A stretch of DNA of 64,000 nt from Mycoplasmopsis lipofaciens ATCC 35015 (GTDB lineage: Bacteria; Bacillota_I; Bacilli_A; Mycoplasmatales; Metamycoplasmataceae), in NCBI RefSeq assembly GCF_000686585.1, contig NZ_JMKY01000004.1, positions 1 to 64,000 on the forward strand. The letters run 5' to 3'. Under the pieces are notes generated by a model that ran no database searches, had not been told where the DNA came from, and worked only from the letters and a program-made list of their open reading frames with translations. How positions within the stretch are numbered: the first letter of the stretch is position 1; the number at the start of each line of letters is the position of its first letter. A program made the position numbers and the translations under genes. Shown here one piece after another: positions 42,064 through 54,100 of this stretch.

Positions 42064-43036
42064 AAATAAATTAGATGTTCGTAGTACACAATTAGCAATT
42101 CAAAATTTAAAATTTACTTTTACTAAAAAATTAAGTCAAGAATTAAATTTAATCAGAGTTTCAGCACCTTTATTTGTAGAAAAAGAAACAAAAATTAATG
42201 ATGGTTTGAATGGTGAAAAACCTGTTAATTTTAACCCTAAATATTTAAACAAAGAATTAGAAGTTATTCATTCTTTAGCAAAATGAAAGAGATATGCTCT
42301 TAAAAAATATCAATTCAAAAAATATGAAGGTTTATGAACTGATATGAACGCAATAAGACAAGAAGAGGAATTTGATAATATCCATTCTATTTATGTCGAT
42401 CAGTGAGATTGAGAAATGATTATTTCTAAAAAAGATAGAACTTTAGAATATTTAGAAAAAACAGTTTTAAAAATTTATAACACGATAAGATATGTTGAAA
42501 ATAAAATTAATTTTGAATATCCTCAATTATCTTCAAAATTACCAAAAAATCTTGTTTTTATTTCATCTGAAGAATTATTAGAAAAATATCCAAATTTAAA
42601 TCAAGAAGAAAGAGAAAATGAATTTGCAAAATTAAACAAAGCTTTTTTTGTTTATAAAGTTGGATACCCATTAAAAAATGGTAAACCTCAAAGTGAAAGA
42701 GCTTTCGATTATGATGATTGAAATTTAAATGGTGATTTAATATTTTGAGATAAAGTTAATGAAAAAGCAATTGAAATTAGTTCAATGGGAATTAGAGTTG
42801 ATTCTGAATCTTTATTAAAACAAGCTAAATTTAAAAATATAGATGAGTTATCGTTTGGAGATTATCATAATAAAATTTTAAAAAATGAAATGCCTTTTAC
42901 AATAGGTGGTGGAATTGGACAAAGTAGATTATCAATGTTTTTATTAGAAAAAAAACATATTGGAGAAGTTCAAGTTGGAATTTGACCTGACCATATTATT
43001 GATAAATGTAAAGAAGAAGAAATTATCTTACTTTAA
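42056..43036 (+). CDS. asnA: aspartate--ammonia ligase (asparagine synthetase A)
   Basis: The 326-aa class II synthetase-like enzyme contains [52 protein letters not shown] and the final [20 protein letters not shown]. This is the AsnA family, ammonia-dependent. It makes Asn from Asp, NH3 and ATP. It is last in the lplA operon and followed by a strong terminator. Confidence 0.96.
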
Positions 43037-43049
43037 AATTCATTATTGT

Positions 43050-43084
43050 AAAAATGATTCCTAGATTATGCAGGAATCATTTTT
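43050..43084. terminator. terminator between asnA and the dnaN-rlbA operon
   Basis: AAAAATGATTCCT / AGGAATCATTTTT, a 13-bp perfect stem with T-runs on both sides. The rest of the 43037-43195 gap shows nothing else. Confidence 0.92.
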
Positions 43085-43195
43085 AATTTTGTAATTATTT
43101 TAATTTTTATAATATTTTATGTTTTAAGATAACAAATATATTTTTAAATATTAAAATAGCTTTTACTGTTTATTTTATTTTAATTAGATTAAAAA

Positions 43196-43408
43196 TTAGT
43201 TAGTTATTTTAAATAATTTATCATTAATTCAAACAATATCTTCGGGGAATACTTTCGTAGATCTTCCTTGAGGCTTTTTATTATTTATTTTGATTTCATT
43301 TGTTTCTAAAAAAATTTTAGATGTTCCACCTGTATCAATTTCACCAATTAATTTAAGTAATTTTCCAATGGTAATAAATTCACCTTTAATTTTTACAATT
43401 GAATTCAT
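43196..43408 (-). CDS. rlbA: S4-domain RNA-binding protein (RlbA/YaaA-like)
   Basis: This 70-aa protein is almost entirely an S4 domain: FITIGKLLKLIGEIDTGGTS, ...NEIKINNKKPQGRSTKVFPE. In Bacillus yaaA/rlbA follows dnaN, exactly as here, with one base between dnaN stop and the rlbA start. It is thought to act in ribosome maturation. Confidence 0.9.
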
Positions 43409-43409
43409 A

Positions 43410-44513
43410 TTATCTTCTTATAGGTGTAATTAATTGTTTTACATTTTCATTTGATTTAGATATTATTAAAATTTTTTGAATTTTATCATCAATTAACATA
43501 AATACATTATCATTAAAAACATTTAAAGCATCTTTGGTGAAATTATAATTTAAATCCATTTCAAAAGCTTTTCCATCAAATTTAAAGTTTTTTGTTTTTG
43601 CAATTGAAGTTCCAATTTCGTCAATTCTATTTAACATAGTTATTTCGTTTTTATTAATTGTTAATTCTAATCTATTATATTTATCATTTGATATAAATCA
43701 AACTTTATTCATTAAATCAAGAAATTCATTTTTGTCAATTTCAATTTTATATTGAATATTCATATTATTGATTAATGATTCTGGTTCATGAAATGGAAGA
43801 TCTATTATTTGTGAAATTATAAAAGTATTTTTGTATTCAACACCTATTTTTACATTATTATAAAACATAACAACTTTTTCTGGTGCATCACTAGGAATTA
43901 AATCTTTAACATTTTTAGCAATAACTGACAAGTCTCATTCTTTTATAAAATTATGTTGTATATTCATTTTACTATATGCAAGTCTATAGCTATCAGTTGC
44001 AGCCATTCTTACAGTATTTCCTTTAAATTTTAAATTAATACATTTATAAATTAACGAATTATCATTACTTGTTGCAAAAGCAACATTTTTAACACATTTT
44101 TTAAATTCTTCAGTATTTATTTCAAATTTTGTGACATTATAACTATCTTCGATATTTGGAAATGAATCAATTGGATTTGTAGTTAGTGTATATTCAAAAT
44201 TATTTTGAACTATTTTTAAAGAATTGTAACTTAAAGATAATGTTACTTCTCCTGATAATTTTTTAATAACATTTTTTAAAATGTTAGCTTGTATTAAACA
44301 ATTTCCTTCTTTTTCAACTATAACATTAACATTATCAACATCAATTTTTTTAATAATACTTATTACACCATCTGAAGCCTTAAAGATGATTTTTTCTTTT
44401 GTTATTTCAATATAAATACATCTTAACGCATACATTGAATTTATTGAGTCTGAATACCTTGAAACAATATCTAAAGTTTCATCTAATATTGATTTTTGAA
44501 TTTTAAATTTCAT
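43410..44513 (-). CDS. dnaN: DNA polymerase III subunit beta (sliding clamp)
   Basis: The 367-aa protein fits three repeated clamp domains: MKFKIQKSILDETLDIVSRY opens the first, and FKGNTVRMAATDSYRLAYSK in the second is the most conserved block. The C-terminus ends KQLITPIRR, a diverged form of the usual M/LPIR(M/L). Trp codons at 43698 and 43935 are TGA. AAAGGAG precedes the ATG; follows dnaA as usual. Confidence 0.96.
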
Positions 44514-44651
44514 TTTTTCTCCTTTTATTTTAATAATATATGTTGTTTATTTGTGAATAATTATTAAAAAGTATATTTTCTTATATAAAATTTGTTTATT
44601 ATTTATTTTTTTGATATTTTTTATTGTTTATAAAATATTAATAAAATGTGT
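44514..44651. other. dnaA-dnaN intergenic region, AT-rich, one degenerate DnaA box
   Basis: The sequence is very AT-rich and contains TGTGAATAA at 44552-44560 (one mismatch to the inverse DnaA box). It could contribute to origin function or simply hold the dnaN promoter. Confidence 0.4.
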
Positions 44652-46046
44652 TTATTTTAATTTGTAAATATCATCACTAATTATTGAAATTGTTCTCTTT
44701 AGTGTATTGTCTGGATTATCACTATCTTTTTCAATTTTATTTATTGCATTTAAAATTGTTGAATGATCTCTATTCCCGAAACACCTACCTATTTCATCTA
44801 AAGATAAATCTAATTGTTTTCTTATTATATATATAGCAATATGTCTTGCTAAAACAACTTCTTTTTTTCTAGTTTTTCCCAAAACCTCTTTTTTAGGTAT
44901 TTTATAATATTTCGAAACATATTCGATTATTGAATCAGGTGTGATATTTTCTTTGTTTTTTTGTAAAGTATCTAAAATTTGATGCACAACTGTTAATGTA
45001 TATTGTGAATTTGCTCTTTTTTTAATTTCAGAACTAAAAAATTTTATTCTCGTTATAGCTCCTATTAGAGTTCTTATTGATGTTGAATAATTTCTAGTTA
45101 CAAATTTTTTTGCATCTTCTTCTCAATTATTAGGATTTAAATGATTGATATCTAATAAAAAATTTAAAACTTTTAGTAAATCATTTTGTTCTGGTTGTTT
45201 AATTTCTAATTGTAAACCCATATTTAGTCTTGAAACAAGTCTTTCATCAAACATTGCAGATAATGCGAAAATAGGTTTATCAGAACAAAAAATAGTAATT
45301 TTATTGTTTTGAATTCTATTATCTAAAATATTATAAATGGTTAAAATAGTTGATTTTTTATTACCTAATCCATAGTTTTGAAAATCATCAAACATTAAAA
45401 TATCTACATTATCAAATTCATCTTTCATTGTTTTTAGTTTTTTTTGATCATTTTCTTGAAGAAGAAAAGAAATATCTCTTGCAAAAGTAATTGGATTGAT
45501 CAATTTAACTGTTTCTTTTTTATTTAACAATTCATTTGCAATAGCATGTAATAAATGTGTTTTACCAAGACCGGATTTTGCATAAATAAATATAGGATTA
45601 TATTCTTTTCCGCCAGCTATTATATATTGTGCAATTTTAATTACTTCCTCGTTAAAATTTCCTTTTACATAATTTGAAAAAGTAGATTCTTTTTTTATTA
45701 AATTATTTTCTATTTCTATTTTTTCAGAATTTTTTTTATTTTTTTTAATTTGCGTTTCTTCTTTAATTGTTATAAAACTATAATCACAATGTTTTTCAAA
45801 AGTGTCTTCCAATGCTTTTGAAATATGAGTCCCAAACAAATTTTTTAGAACTAAAATACTTGAATCTGCTAGTGTTGTTGAAATAGTTACATGATTATTT
45901 TGATCAACATCATATATTTCTAATGTTGAAAAAAAATTTTTATATAACATTCTATCAGGAATATCACTATTTATTGAGTTTAAAAAAGTTGCAGTTCAAG
46001 ATTTTAATAATGCATTTTTTTCAGATGTTTTTTTATTTACTTTCAT
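44652..46046 (-). CDS. dnaA: chromosomal replication initiator protein DnaA
   Basis: The 464-aa protein has domain I (SWTATFLNSINSD), AAA+ domain with Walker A AKSGLGKTHLLHAIA and Walker B ILMFDDFQ, sensor-type FDERLVSRLNMGL, and domain IV with the DnaA-box-binding helix-turn-helix GNRDHSTILNAINKI. Two TGA-Trp codons. The start is ATG 46046, with TATTAT seven bases upstream and no Shine-Dalgarno. Confidence 0.97.
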
Positions 46047-46282
46047 ATTAATAATAATATTAAAAAAATAAAACATAATTTGTACAATATTTCATTAAAA
46101 GTTTATAAAACACAGTTATCCACATTATTATCAACAACCAAAACACTTATATTATAGTGTTTTATGATCGAAAATAACATTTATTTACATATGTTAATAA
46201 CTATGTGGATAAATATAAAAAAAACGGTTTTTGTCACTATATTATTAATTATTTAATATTTAAAATTATAATTTTTTAATAT
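46047..46282. other. probable replication origin (oriC) with DnaA boxes
   Basis: Between divergent dnaA and recD2 there is a perfect DnaA box TTATCCACA at 46116-46124, a perfect inverse box TGTGGATAA at 46204-46212, and a one-mismatch box TTATCAACA at 46128-46136. The flanks are long A/T runs suited to unwinding. An inverted repeat AAACACT ... AGTGTTT spans 46141-46162. Only three recognisable boxes is few, but mycoplasma origins are often minimal. Confidence 0.75.
46054..46059 (-). promoter_or_regulatory. possible -10 box of dnaA, seven bases before ATG
   Basis: TATTAT on the - strand with the same seven-base spacing as the other leaderless genes. It is less certain because the surrounding sequence is a run of TTA. 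Confidence 0.4.
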
Positions 46283-48430
46283 ATGAATAGTAATGATAAA
46301 AATACAGATAAAAAATACGTTGGAAATTTTATGAAAATCTTTGCTGGCGGTGAATCTAAAAAATGAGATTATACTTTAACAGTTTTTAGGACGAAAGAGG
46401 ATGAAGTTATCAAAGTTTTTATGACAAAAAAACAAATTGAACTTTATCCTGTTACATATGAAATTACTTTAAAAGAAAATAAAAATTCTAAGTATAAAGA
46501 TACTAAAATATTGGAAACAATAAAAGTAAGTGAAATAAAAGATAAACAAGAATTAGAAAACTTATTAGTTATGCAAGTTAAAGGTCTTGGTAAGAAAACT
46601 ATTGAAAAAATTAAAAAAGCGAAAGGTGAGGATTTTTTTGAGTTATTTATCGCAAACCCTCTAGAATTTAAAACATTATTAAAACCAGAAGTATTTGAAA
46701 ATTTATTGACTTTTTCAAAGAAATATAAGGATGAAAATTATGCTTTTTTTGTTGAACATAATCTAACACTCTTTTATTCTAAATTAACCGATATATTTGG
46801 AAGATTAAATTTTGTGGATTTGTATAAAACAAAGGACCCGTTTGATTTATATGTTAATAATAATTTAAACTTTGAAGAGGTTGATTTATTCGCAAAAGCT
46901 TTGAAAATTATAAATTACGAAAGAAAAAAATTAAGAGCTCTAATTTTTTATTATATTAATACAAAATTTTTTATGGAGAATAATACTTTAATAAATATTA
47001 ATGATTTGTCAAATATTATTATTACTAAACATAATTATTCATTGGATAATGTTTTTGAGGCTATTTGAGAATGTATTAATAATGGAGAATTATACTTTTC
47101 TGATGAAACACATTTGATTACAACGATGCAAATGTATAAGAAAGAATTATATATTGTAGATAAAATAAAAACAATTTTGAACAAGGAAAAGAAAAATATA
47201 AATGATTATGTTATAGATTCTAAATATTCAAAATTACAAGTCCAGGCTTTTCAAAATGCAATTAATCATTCAGTTTCAATTATTTCGGGTTTTCCGGGAA
47301 CAGGAAAATCTTATTTGATAAAACAAATATATGAAACATTTGTTTTAAAATCAAATTATAAAAAAGAAGAAGTAGAAATTTTAACACCAACTGGTAGAGC
47401 AGCAACAATTATTAGTAATAAATATGGCATTCCCGCAAGAACAATTCATAGTTTTTTAAAATTACCAAAAGATGATGAAAATATAATTTTAAAAGGTGAA
47501 TTTGCTGAAAAAACTAAAGTCATAATTATTGATGAATTTTCAATGGTTAATATAAATTTGTTTTTTGTTGTTTTAGAATCTTGTCCAAATATTGAAAGAA
47601 TTATTTTTGTTGGAGATGCAAACCAATTACCATGCATTGGACCCGGCAATATGTTAGAGGATTTTATAAATTCACAAAAAATTCCAACTACAATATTGGA
47701 AGAAGTTTTTAGAACAGAAAAATTGGACATTTGTAATCATTTTTTAAATATTAAAGAGCATATTAGGCCAGATTTAAATTCCGATTCAGTTGAATTTTGT
47801 GAAATGAACAATGATGAGTTTTTAAGAAATATAGAATCATATTATCAGGAATTGGTTTTGGATTATGGTATAGACAATGTTGCATTATTAATTCCAACCT
47901 ATAAAACCTCTGTTGGAATTAAAGAAGTTAATAAAATTCTTCAAAATTGAAATCTAAATTTTCAAAGTAGTGGTGAAACTAAACCCTTAGTAACTTTTAA
48001 TTGAGGGGGTGAAATAAAACATTTTTATTGTAATGACAAAGTTGTTCAATTAATAAATGATTATGAAAAAGATGTTTATAATGGTGAAATAGGTTATGTT
48101 AAAAAACTTAATAGCAGCAATAATTTATTAGTTGATTTTGGAAATAAAATAGTTGAATATACACCATCAGAATATAAAGAAAATTTATCATTAGCATATG
48201 CTATTACTATTCATAAATTTCAAGGTAGTGAAGCTTCAGCAGTAATTTTTCCTATATTAGATTCTTATAATTATATGTTAAAGAATAAGCTGCTTTATAC
48301 CGGTATATCTAGAGCAAAGGAAAAGTTAGTAATTTTAGGAAGTTCTAGATTATATTTTGAAAAAATTGAAAATGCGTCGACTAATTTAAAAATAAGAACA
48401 TCAATAAAAGTATTATTAGAAAAGGATTAA
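46283..48430 (+). CDS. recD2: RecD2-like ATP-dependent DNA helicase
   Basis: The 715-aa SF1 helicase has an N-terminal domain with helix-hairpin-helix-like VMQVKGLGKKTIEKIKKAKG. Walker A is GFPGTGKSYLI (about residue 336), then TPTGRAATII, VIIIDEFSMV (motif II), GDANQLPCIGPG (motif III) and SLAYAITIHKFQGSEASAV and LYTGISRAKEKLVI near the end. This is the RecD2/YrrC group, without RecBC partners. TATAAT lies ten bases before the ATG. It is divergent from dnaA across the origin. Confidence 0.94.
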
Positions 48431-48433
48431 ATT

Positions 48434-48991
48434 ATGAAATTAATAGTTGGATTAGGTAACCCAGGTTTAGAATATAAATTTACTAGACATAATGCAGGTT
48501 TTTTAGTTATAGATAAAATTCTTGAAAAACTAAATTTAAAATTGAATAAAGAAAAATTTAATGGAAAATTTGTGGTAGCTGAAGACATGATAATTGCAAA
48601 ACCATTAACATATATGAATAATTCAGGAGATTTTGTACAAGCCATTTCTCATTTTTATAAAATAGATCCAACGGATATTATGGTTATTCATGATGAAAAG
48701 GATTTTAATTTAGGGCATGCTGCTATTAAAATTGGAGGTTCTTCTGCAGGACATAATGGTATTCAAAGTATTGTAACTAAGTTAAATAATAATGAATTTA
48801 AAAAAATGAGAATAGGCATTGGTAGAGATAAAAAAATTGAATTAAAAAAATATGTTTTAATGCCTTTTAAACCAGAAGAAATGCCTATTTTTGAATCAAT
48901 AGCAGAGATTTCTGCTGATGCTGCAATTTCATTTGTATATAATGATTTTAGAACTGTTATGGAAAAATATAATATAAATCGAAAAAAATAA
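48434..48991 (+). CDS. pth: peptidyl-tRNA hydrolase
   Basis: The 185-aa protein begins KLIVGLGNPGLEYKFTRHNA, with catalytic His in RHN. KPLTYMNNSGDFV, VIHDEKDFNLG and GGSSAGHNGIQSIV are the other signature blocks. It recycles peptidyl-tRNA from stalled ribosomes. It starts three bases after recD2 stops. Confidence 0.97.
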   Translation: MKLIVGLGNPGLEYKFTRHNAGFLVIDKILEKLNLKLNKEKFNGKFVVAEDMIIAKPLTYMNNSGDFVQAISHFYKIDPTDIMVIHDEKDFNLGHAAIKIGGSSAGHNGIQSIVTKLNNNEFKKMRIGIGRDKKIELKKYVLMPFKPEEMPIFESIAEISADAAISFVYNDFRTVMEKYNINRKK

Positions 48992-49040
48992 TATGTTAAT
49001 AATAGATGATTATTCAACTTTTGATTTATTTATATTACTA

Positions 49041-49046
49041 TATAAT
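49041..49046 (+). promoter_or_regulatory. -10 box for ftsH
   Basis: TATAAT about 30 bases upstream of the ftsH ATG; an AAAGGAG ribosome site follows. Confidence 0.5.
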
Positions 49047-49075
49047 TTTAAAATTATATTTATAAAGGAGACATA

Positions 49076-51061
49076 ATGAAAAATAAAAAATCACTTGTAG
49101 TAGTGACAACTATTTTATCTTTAATTGCTATTGCTTTATTTACATATTTTTTGTATGAAAGATTAAAGCCATCTGCAAAAGTTATTAATATTGCAGAATT
49201 TCAAGAAAAGATAAAAAATGCTTCACAAAGTATTACCGATAATATATATTTGAGGAATGTAAGAGGAGATGAATATTTAGGCACAATTAACTTTGAATAT
49301 GTAGAAAATTCTTCAGTCGTTTCATATATTGCTCATATTGGCAGAACTAATGTTGCAGAATATTTAAAAATTAGTGACTTAAAAAATTCAGGAACGTTAG
49401 CAAATAATTTATTTAATGCTGCAAAATATGATGGAGCATTGCCATCAATTGAATCAATTCCATTAGAGATTAATAAACCTTCATTTTTAAAAAGTTTAAT
49501 TCTTTCAATTCTACCAACATTGATTTTATTTGTACTATTATTCTTTTTCTATAGATCAATGATGAAAAAAAGTATGAATATGATGGGAGCAGTTGGTGAT
49601 GACAAAAATCCTGCTAAAAAAGTAAAAAGTGATAAAACATTTAAAGATATTGCAGGAAATAAAGAAGCAATTGAAGAAATTCAAGAAATTGTTGATTATC
49701 TTAAAAATCCTAAAAAGTATGCGATAGCGGGTGCTAGAATGCCACATGGTATATTACTGGGTGGTCCTCCAGGAACAGGAAAAACATTACTCGCAAAAGC
49801 AACAGCAGGAGAAGCAAATGTTCCATTCTTCTTTATTTCTGCTTCTAATTTTGTAGAAATGTATGTTGGTTTAGGAGCTAAAAGAGTACGTACAGTTGTA
49901 GAAGAAGCAAGAAAAAATGCACCTGCGATTATTTTTATTGATGAGTTAGATGCTATTGGTCGTACCCGTGGTGCAGGTTTAGGTGGAGGTCACGATGAAC
50001 GTGAACAAACACTTAATCAATTACTAGTTGAAATGGATGGTATGAAAGAAAATAATGGTATTTTATTTTTTGCAGCAACAAATAGAACTGATGTTTTAGA
50101 TCCAGCATTAACACGTCCAGGTCGTTTTGATAGAACTATTACTGTTGGATTACCTGATGTAAAAGAACGTCAAGAAATTTTAGAATTACACGCAAAAGGT
50201 AAAAGAATTTCGCCAGATATTAATTTAGCACAAGTTGCAAAAAGAACTCCTGGTTATTCTGGAGCACAACTTGAAAATGTTATAAATGAAGCAAGTTTAT
50301 TAGCTGTTAGATCAAATAACGCATATATAACTCGTGAAGATATTGATGAAGCTATTGATAGAGTTATGGCGGGTCCTGCTAAAAAAAATAGAGTTATTAC
50401 TAAAGAAGAATTAACAATGGTTGCCTACCATGAAGCGGGTCATGCGGTTGTTGGATTAAAAGTACCTGGTGGTAACAAAGTACAAAAAATTACTATTATT
50501 CCTCGTGGTCAAGCAGGTGGATACAATTTAATGACTCCTGAAGAAGAAAAATATAATGCAACTAAAAAAGAATTAATTGCGATGATAACTAGTTTCATGG
50601 GTGGTCGTGCAAGTGAAGAAATCATTTATGGTAAGGAAAACATATCAACTGGCGCAAGCAATGATATTTCTAAAGCAACTAAAATTGCAAGAAAAATGGT
50701 TACAGAATTTGGTATGTCTTCATTAGGACCTATTCAATATGAGGAAGATGAAGGTAGTCCATTTTTAGGTAGAGACTATTTAAAATCAGCAGGTTTTTCA
50801 AGTCAAGTAGGTCATGAAATTGATTTAGAAGTTCGTAAAATTATTTTAGAGGCTCAAGAAAATGCACATAAAGTAATTAATGAAAATAGAGAATTATTAG
50901 AATTAATTAAAACTGCTCTTTTAGAAAAAGAAACTATTGTTGCAGAAGAAATTGAATATATTAATAAACATATGGAATTACCTCCTAAAACCGAGGCAAA
51001 AAAAATTCATGAGGATAATCAATTTTCATTAGATGAACTTTTTGAAGAAAAAACAAATTAA
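49076..51061 (+). CDS. ftsH: ATP-dependent zinc metalloprotease FtsH
   Basis: This 661-aa protein has two membrane helices (about residues 5-24 and 141-161) flanking an extracellular domain. The AAA+ domain has [19 protein letters not shown] near residue 229, [15 protein letters not shown] and [18 protein letters not shown]. The M41 protease has HEAGH near residue 452. It degrades damaged membrane and regulatory proteins. Confidence 0.98.
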   Translation: MKNKKSLVVVTTILSLIAIALFTYFLYERLKPSAKVINIAEFQEKIKNASQSITDNIYLRNVRGDEYLGTINFEYVENSSVVSYIAHIGRTNVAEYLKISDLKNSGTLANNLFNAAKYDGALPSIESIPLEINKPSFLKSLILSILPTLILFVLLFFFYRSMMKKSMNMMGAVGDDKNPAKKVKSDKTFKDIAGNKEAIEEIQEIVDYLKNPKKYAIAGARMPHGILLGGPPGTGKTLLAKATAGEANVPFFFISASNFVEMYVGLGAKRVRTVVEEARKNAPAIIFIDELDAIGRTRGAGLGGGHDEREQTLNQLLVEMDGMKENNGILFFAATNRTDVLDPALTRPGRFDRTITVGLPDVKERQEILELHAKGKRISPDINLAQVAKRTPGYSGAQLENVINEASLLAVRSNNAYITREDIDEAIDRVMAGPAKKNRVITKEELTMVAYHEAGHAVVGLKVPGGNKVQKITIIPRGQAGGYNLMTPEEEKYNATKKELIAMITSFMGGRASEEIIYGKENISTGASNDISKATKIARKMVTEFGMSSLGPIQYEEDEGSPFLGRDYLKSAGFSSQVGHEIDLEVRKIILEAQENAHKVINENRELLELIKTALLEKETIVAEEIEYINKHMELPPKTEAKKIHEDNQFSLDELFEEKTN

Positions 51062-51068
51062 TAATACT

Positions 51069-51088
51069 AAGGTCCAAAATTGGACCTT
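51069..51088 (+). terminator. rho-independent terminator after ftsH
   Basis: AAGGTCCA-AAAT-TGGACCTT then TTATATATTTTT. Confidence 0.88.
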
Positions 51089-51118
51089 TTATATATTTTT
51101 ATATTATTTAACTTTTAT

Positions 51119-51124
51119 TATAAT
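51119..51124 (+). promoter_or_regulatory. -10 box for the permease/ATPase operon
   Basis: TATAAT about 40 bases before ATG 51167, with AAAGGAG between. Confidence 0.45.
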
Positions 51125-51166
51125 TAGTGAATATTATTTTACTTTAAATAAAAAAGGAGTTTAGAT

Positions 51167-54100
51167 ATGTGAAGATTATTTAAAGAAGTTTTTAAGTCAC
51201 TCTCAAAAAATAAAGTTGTTGTTATAGGTCTTAGCTTTTTAGTTTTTTTAACATCAGCAATTTTTACTTTATTATCAAGTATGAGAACAACTTTAGTTGG
51301 AGGATTTGAAAATTACAAACAAGTTTCTAAATTACATGATGTTTCTGTTGATTTAAATTTACCAACGCAGGGCAATGCATATAATGAAGGATATTTTGTT
51401 AATGGAGAAACAGCAGATTCTCTAAAATCAAATAATCAAAAATTTTATACTCCAATTTCATATAGTATAAATTATGATAAATCTTTTGGTTTATCCTCTA
51501 CTCCAATAAACAATAAAAAAGAATATTTTGGTTCAGAATCAAATATTTTATACATCACAAACAATGATGGTTTTATTAAATTGTCAGAAATTGGTGAACT
51601 GAATCCAGTTTTTTCTGATTATTATATTAAAAAAGATGATTTAGTAAACTTTTATACTTCTTACAGAGGTGAAAAAAATAACAATATTGAAATATCAAAT
51701 TCTGAGTTTTATTTAGACGATATAGATGGATTAGGCTTTAATTTTAAGCATGAAACTAAAGTAGAAGTTTTTGAAAAGACAAGTAGTAATAAATATATAA
51801 ATTTAACTAAAAAATTTGTTTTGGAACCAAATGATTCAAATCAATTATTTTTTGATAAACAATATTCTATTGGTGACATAATGAGTTTAGAAATAATAAA
51901 TGTTGGTAATGATACAGAAATATACGGTAAACAATTAAGTTCACTTTATGTTAATTTAAAAGATAAATTGCTAACATTTGATTTTACTTTGGGAAATCAA
52001 TGAGTTGATAGTGGTATTGGAATTGGATTAACACCAACTCAGGTTGCAAATTTATTATCTTTTAATCATATTGAAAAAAGTAAATTTATTTTTAAACAAA
52101 ATAATATTAATAATAATCTTTCTAAATTTATTGATTATGAAGGTTCATTTCAACAATTAAATGAAAATTTAAAATTAAATAGCTTTTGATATGCAAAAGA
52201 TATTTTTGGATTGAATAATAATCAGGAAACCATTCAAAAACAACATTATACATTTGAAGCAAATAAAAAGTACTTACTTAAAAAAGAATGAATAGCCAAA
52301 GAATATAATGATATCGAATTTTTAAGATGAAATTACTTCACAAGTTTTGTTGACAAAAATAATGCTAAAAATAAATGAAGTGGAGCTTTTAAAACATTTA
52401 TTCAAACACTCGGCGATATGAATTCAATCAATAGAGATGATTTGTGAGACAAATTAGAAAGTTTTTCTTATTGAAAAAAAAGAAAAACAAATATTATTGT
52501 TCCTTATGATGCAAATGGAATGTTACAACAAAACAATAAATTAATTAAACAATTATTGTTACCTTTAAATGATTCAAATAATTATTTTGAAACAGAGAAT
52601 TTGTATTTATATACAACTGATTCAAGAAGGATGCCTAATAAGAGTGATACACCATATAGCATTTCTTTACAAAATGCACAAACAATTTGAAATATCGAAA
52701 AAGTTTTTAATAAAAATGTTACAAAATTAAGCCATAAAGACTTTTTAACAGAAATTTCAGATGAAAATATTAAGAATACAAGATTTAATTTTATTAAAAA
52801 TAAAGCTTATGTAACAACACAAAACGAAATTATTAATAGAATAAAAAATCAAAAAAACAATTCTTTTGGTGTTGGAGAAGATAACATTGGTATTCGTGAA
52901 ACTTTAACAGTAGATGGAATAAATGAAACAACTAATAAAAAAAATGTTTTTCATTTTATTAATACTGGAAATGAAAAAAACGAAATAGATGGAATTCAAA
53001 TTAATGTAGGTAAATTATATGAAGAATATTATGAACCAACATTATTAAATAGAAATAATTCATCAAAAACAAATATTTTTAAAACTGCTCAAATAAATCC
53101 ACATGTTGCTTCAATGATTATTCAATCAATTGGTAAAAATTTATATACTGATCCAGATTATATAAAACCTTATTATCATTTTGCCAAAGTGGTTGACAAT
53201 AATCCTTTTTTAAACAGAAGCAAAACACTAAATAATATTAAAATATTACCTTTAATTGGTTTTGATTTAACTAAACAAACACCTACTTTAGAAGAGATTG
53301 ACCAATTTAATCTTGGTGTAATATTTGTTGGAAACAAATTTAAAATTGTAACCCGTTTAAAAAATAATAACCAGTTTGTAACCCCTGAAGAATGATTTGT
53401 TTTGTATAACGATTTTTTCACAAGTGAAGGTTTAGATTTTGGATTATTTAATCAATGAATGATAAAAAATAAATTGACAATAGGAACTGAATTTATAAAA
53501 ACTGATGAATTAGGTTGAGTTAAAAAAGACAAACTTTTTGAAAATATTTATTATATTCCTTTGTTATTCTTATCACCAAAAACAGAATTAATACAAGATG
53601 CTTTAAATAATAACAAAATTGATTTTTTAATAAATTCTGTTGAAAAATTTTTATTAAATTATGATTTAGTAAAAGAAAAATATTTAACCGCAGAGCAAGT
53701 TTATAAATTATCTAAAATATTGAAAAAAGTATTAAATCAAAATAACTTTGCAACTGTTTTTAGTTCTGGAAATTTTAATAAAGCTATTTTACCTAAAATA
53801 GGTTTCGATTTAGTTTATGAACTTAGTCATGAACAATCTGGTGATTTATTAAAATCTATTTTATTTAGTATTATTCAACAAATTAAAATTACGCTTTCTG
53901 ATAAAGGAGATTTAGAATCTCAAAAGCAATATTTAAAAAACGAAACAAATAATTTATTTAATTTAATTTATGACTTAACAGCTCTTGATTTGAATAAATA
54001 TATAACAGCCAACTCACTTGTAGAGCTTTCAAAAGATCCTAAAATTTTTATTAGTAGTTTATATGATTTCATTAGTTCTATAAATTTTGCTAAATTGAGT

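Noticed and set aside
46141-46162. Inverted repeat AAACACT/AGTGTTT as a terminator
   Set aside because: It lies between divergent genes with no transcript ending there and has no T-run; more likely part of the origin or chance.
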